64,000 bases of DNA from Chrysoporthe austroafricana (lineage: Eukaryota > Ascomycota > Sordariomycetes > Diaporthales > Cryphonectriaceae), in assembly GCA_001051155.2 (NCBI GenBank), contig JYIP02000007.1:4528249-4592248 (forward strand). Reading direction: 5' to 3'. Below, in pieces: positions 60,441 through 64,000 of the stretch (its first letter is position 1; every line of letters begins with the position of its first letter). The position numbers were made by a program, and so were the translations under genes. Under the pieces are notes generated by a model. The model searched no databases and was not told where the DNA came from. It saw only the letters and a program-made list of their open reading frames with translations.

Positions 60441-60701
60441 GTTGGGTATCCTGCTGGTGATCGCGAGGGTCTGATGTAGCATTTCTATGATTCTGTACCA
60501 ATCATCTCGCGAAGAGGGAGGAGTACTGCTACGCCACCCCCTCATTTCACCCCTGCTTCGACGGCACCGCCACTGCTTACAGCTTCCATCAGCGACCACA
60601 GCTCTGAAGCTTCAACTCTGCAACCGCCATACAACATTGTCCTCTCGAAGCTCCCTTCACCATTCCTACACCTTCTCCGGTCAAGTGTCCTTGTTTAAGC
60701 C

Positions 60702-63700
60702 ATGTTTCGGGGAAACTACTGTAAATCGTTGTGGAAGGGGTTAAGGAGAAAACTTTCCAGACGTAACGCTATATCACCAGCTCTGTCCCCCGAGCAACCC
60801 ACGGGTATGTTGAGATCAGATACCAGCGTTGCAAGCCCCGAAACTCATACCTTCCAACAGAAGCCCAGGTCCTCGAGCCGGGAGAGGCCGAACACAACGC
60901 GACAGAGCTACAGGCTTCCCTTAACGCGCCTATCTCAGTATCACGAACTCCACCTTCAGCCGTGTCCGTTGGACCCCGAACTGAAGAGCCGCCAGCGACC
61001 GAGTCTATAGAGCAACAAACTTCTGCCTTGTCTATATCCCAGAAACTCTGGAACGCCGCTTACGATCGCCTCAAGGAGGATAAAAATACTACAGGGCTTG
61101 TTCAGTTATATGAAAAGACCCTTGTGACAGCTCTCGGAGCCGGAGCTGAAGGCGCTTCGGGCGCCGACATTTTAGCTAAGCTGGATGACCCGGACGAGCG
61201 ACAGAGGATCATGAAGCAGCTGGTGATTGAAGGAAAGGCGAAAGTTGCCAAGGCGTCGAAGATCACAAAGCGTATAGGTGATTTCGTCAATGCTATCCTG
61301 TTGGTCAAACCTCTAGCCGACTTGATCATTCAAAACATACCACAGACTGCACCGGCTGCGCTTCCGTGGGCCGGTGTCTGTGCTGGGCTGCAGGCGAGCA
61401 TTCCCTTGTATTTGTTTCTGGCTTATGCATTAGCTGATAATGGCCTTAGATTCTTACAAACCCCGGGAAAGCGATGGAGTCCAACTTCACTGGCATAACT
61501 AACGTCATTTCCAGAATGGATTGGTATTGTGCCCTTGGTCAAAATCTCCCAAAGGAGTACCGGCCTTCTGATGCAAAATTCCTGCCGCAGCTACAAGAGA
61601 ATATGGTTGCCCTCTACAAGGCTCTCCTCCAGTATCAGATGACCAGCATCTGCTCCTACTACCGGCATCAGGGTCTCGTCTTTCTCCGCGGCCTTGCGAA
61701 TTGGGATGACTGGGATGGCTATTTGGAAGCTATTACAGAAGCGGAGAAAACCCTTCTCGAGGACTGGGACAAGTATGACAGACTGCAAGCACAAGGCCTA
61801 CGGCTCGAATCCGACAAGTGCAGTAAAAAAGCCTTATCTTGCCTCGGAGACATCCATCAAGATGTCCAAGCCTTGATCTCTCAGCTGAAGAACATTTATC
61901 GCGATAGAAGCGAGACAGCTTGCCTTAGGGACCTCTACGTCATTGATCCTCAAGACGATATAATGAGGATCGAGAATGGCAAAGACAAGCTGCTCGACGG
62001 CGCATACACGTGGATCCTTGATACGGATGAATATGCAGCATTCACCAACTGGGATGATAGCAGACCTGGTGGCTCGCCTCAGCTGCTATGGATAAAAGGT
62101 CATGCCGGCACGGGAAAGACGATGCTTATGATCGGCATCATCCGCCAACTCTCCCATCAGCTCGCCGCTCTGGCACCAAGTCTTTCATTCTTTTTCTGCC
62201 AAGGCACAAACTCAAAACTGAATAATGCCACCGCCGTTCTACGATCTCTGATATGGCTCTTGCTTATTCAGCAGCCACACCTCAAGTCGCATCTACTGCA
62301 AAAACACAAAAATTCAGGCGACGATCTCTTCCAGGGCATCAACGCCTTCTTCGCTCTTTCGGAAGCATTCAAGGCAATGTTGGGAGACCCTCACTTATCG
62401 ACCGTATACTTCGCGGTCGATGCCCTTGATGAATGTGACCCGAAAGGGCTTGCTTGCCTGCTCGAACTTATCTCGGGCTCCATTCGTCTCTCGAAAAAGG
62501 TGAAGTGGCTGGTCTCCAGCCGTCCATCAGTCGACCTCACAAGGATAAAGGACTCCTTGGTCGAGCTGGATTCTCAAAAGCTAAAAGATCCCGTCGACGC
62601 ATTTATCAGACACAAGCTTTCGGAATTGGAATCCAGAGAGGGATACAACAAAATGAATCTGGATGAGATCTCAAAACTTGTTCGTCAACGAGCCGAGAAT
62701 ACCTTCCTCTGGGTAGCCCTCGTATTCAAAGAACTCGACGCAACAGACTCATATCTCAAGCAAGTGCATGGCAGCTACGCTCTAAAAATTATCAACGAGA
62801 TCCCTCCCGGCTTGTCGGAACTATATGGTCATATGATGACCAGAATAGAGAAAGGATTAAATGACGATCCGCAATTTTGCAAGAGTTTTTTAGGCGCGGC
62901 TGTTCTTGCACAACGCCCTCTCGCCCTCTCTGAGCTTGCTGTACTCGCTGAATTACCACTCACCATAGACCCGCAGACGATTGTTCAGAAATGCGGCTCA
63001 TTTCTGACAATCAGGGAAGAGACGGTCTACCTAGTCCATCAATCCGCCAAGGATTATCTGGACAAGAACTACAAGTCTAAGCTTCAGCCAGCTGGGGTTG
63101 CTCAAGGGCATATGGACATCGTCAAGCGCTCACTTGAGAAAATGTCTTCAATATTGAGACGCGATATTTACAATCTTGACAAGTTCGACTTCATGCCCGA
63201 AGATATGCCGCTGCCAAATCCGGATCCATTGGCTCCAATACGATACTCCTGCGTCTTTTGGGTCGATCATCTCTATCAAAATATCAAGAACGTCGAAAGT
63301 AGCATTGAGCCGACAGGTAACAGAGACGCGTTCGAGTTTTTGAAGAAGCGATTCCTCTACTGGCTTGAAAGTCTATCGCTTCTGGAAAAGATCTCGGATG
63401 GGCTATTATCAATAAGGAAGCTTCTGAAAGCAGTCCAGGTATGTTTATAACCAGTAGTGACTCCATCCAGCTGCTAATTGCATCTAGGCATCGGGTATCA
63501 GCCCCCAGCTCTCTGACTTCCTAGAAGACGCCGTGAAGTTTATCCTTAGCCATAGATCGATTATCGAGCGAGCTCCCTTGCAAGTATATGGCTCCGCACT
63601 CGTATTCAGCCCGATGATGAGTAAGGTCAGAAATACGCAATGGCAGGAAAGATTACCCATTATCAAAATGATTGCAGGTATCAGAGACCACTGGGGTGCG

Positions 63701-64000
63701 CAACAGCAGACGCTCGAAGGGCATAGCGATTGGGTTACGGCAATAGCCTTCTCGCCGGACGGCAAGATGCTAGCATCGGCTTCGGGCGACTGTACAGTCC
63801 GGCTCTGGGATACAGCTACCGGAACATACCAGCAGACGCTCGAAGGGCATAGCCGCTGGGTTACGGCAATAGCCTTCTCGCCGGACGGCAAGATGCTAGT
63901 ATCGGCTTCAGGCGACCATACAGTCCGGCTCTGGGATACAGCTACCGGAATATACCAGCAGACGCTCGAAGGGCATAGCGATTGGGTTACGGCAATAGCC
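60702..64000 (+). CDS. NACHT-WD40 protein of the HET-E/NWD type, NLR-like (3' end outside window)
   Basis: STAND NTPase predicted to act in fungal self/non-self recognition. Exons: 60702-60804, 60861-61393, 61450-63438 and 63488 to the edge. Intron 1 is GTATGT...CAACAG (56 nt), intron 2 is a GC-AG intron (61394-61449), and intron 3 is 49 nt. The N-terminus is basic and variable. From about residue 89 (SISQKLWNAAYDRLKEDKN) to about 310 lies a NACHT-associated N-terminal domain with LPWAGVCAGLQ. The NACHT domain has Walker A GHAGTGKT (429-436) and Walker B VYFAVDALDEC (531-541). Helical winged-helix-like segments follow (LVHQSAKDYL). WD40 repeats begin at residue 948 (LEGHSDWVTAIAFSPDGKML) in 42-residue units. 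Codon use is less GC-biased than in the neighbouring housekeeping genes, as is common for accessory genes. Confidence 0.93.
63704..64000 (+). repeat. 126-bp WD40-encoding tandem repeats, nearly identical
   Basis: Units start at 63704, 63830 and 63956, exactly 126 bp (42 codons) apart. Units 1 and 2 differ at the protein level at four positions: GHSD/GHSR, MLAS/MLVS, GDCT/GDHT and ATGTY/ATGIY. The third unit matches unit 1 as far as the window goes. The array continues past the right edge. Confidence 0.95.

Larger units (their letters stand above)
59241..60701. other. Transposon-scarred intergenic region
   Basis: About 1.5 kb upstream of the NACHT gene. It contains a transposase-like remnant on the minus strand, an LTR-like stretch beginning TGTTATGACC at about 59994, a hairpin-bearing tandem repeat, and a TATATAAGG box at 60223-60231. 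The promoter of the NACHT gene must lie in or near this DNA. Confidence 0.5.

Noticed and set aside
1..64000. CRISPR array, rRNA operon or prophage
   Set aside because: The DNA is fungal nuclear; no spaced direct repeats, rRNA sequence or phage genes were seen.

Overview
This is nuclear DNA of a filamentous ascomycete (Pezizomycotina, most likely a Sordariomycete). Short introns of about 50-185 nt with GT..AG ends and CTAAC/CTGAC-like branch sites interrupt the genes. Third codon positions are very GC-rich. The gene set is typically fungal: a Zn2Cys6 regulator, GNA1, a Sed5 SNARE, GH43, sugar oxidoreductases and a NACHT-WD40 protein. Gene models were spliced by eye from reading frame, splice sites and protein motifs.

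Layout. (1) 1-747, minus: start of a Zn2Cys6 transcription factor that runs off the left edge. (2) 748-17343: a GC-rich stretch of about 16.6 kb in which I find no convincing gene, only short repeats and low-complexity tracts. (3) 17344-18483: a SAM-dependent methyltransferase with a His/Gly-rich loop. (4) 18484-24664: an AT-richer stretch with repeat remnants and one small GC-rich coding-like island. (5) 24665-25358: glucosamine-6-phosphate N-acetyltransferase. (6) 28154-37880: a tight gene block holding a small unknown protein, an Ayg1/FrsA-type alpha/beta hydrolase without the usual nucleophile motif, a KduD-like SDR, a sorbitol/xylitol-type dehydrogenase, an aldo-keto reductase, and Sed5. 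(7) 40318-52631: two very large, disordered, low-complexity proteins of 1081 and 2109 aa. (8) 52632-55607: AT-richer repeat remnants. (9) 55608-56633: an intracellular GH43 glycosidase. (10) 58443-59240: a CCDC97-like protein. (11) 59241-60701: transposon remnants and a hairpin-bearing tandem repeat. (12) 60702-64000: a four-exon NACHT NTPase with nearly identical WD40 repeats, cut by the right edge. Its architecture is that of fungal NLR-type incompatibility or immune proteins.

How genes may work together. The three neighbouring oxidoreductases (KduD-like SDR, polyol dehydrogenase, AKR) suit conversion of sugar acids and polyols. An XlnR-type GGCTAAA element lies between the divergent SDR and dehydrogenase genes, and another lies upstream of the GH43 gene, so shared induction by plant-polysaccharide sugars is plausible but is inference. 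The most noteworthy system is the NACHT-WD40 gene at the right end. It sits in a transposon-scarred zone and has 126-bp repeats that differ at only a few residues, the signature of concerted evolution and diversifying recognition described for HET-D/E/R-type proteins.
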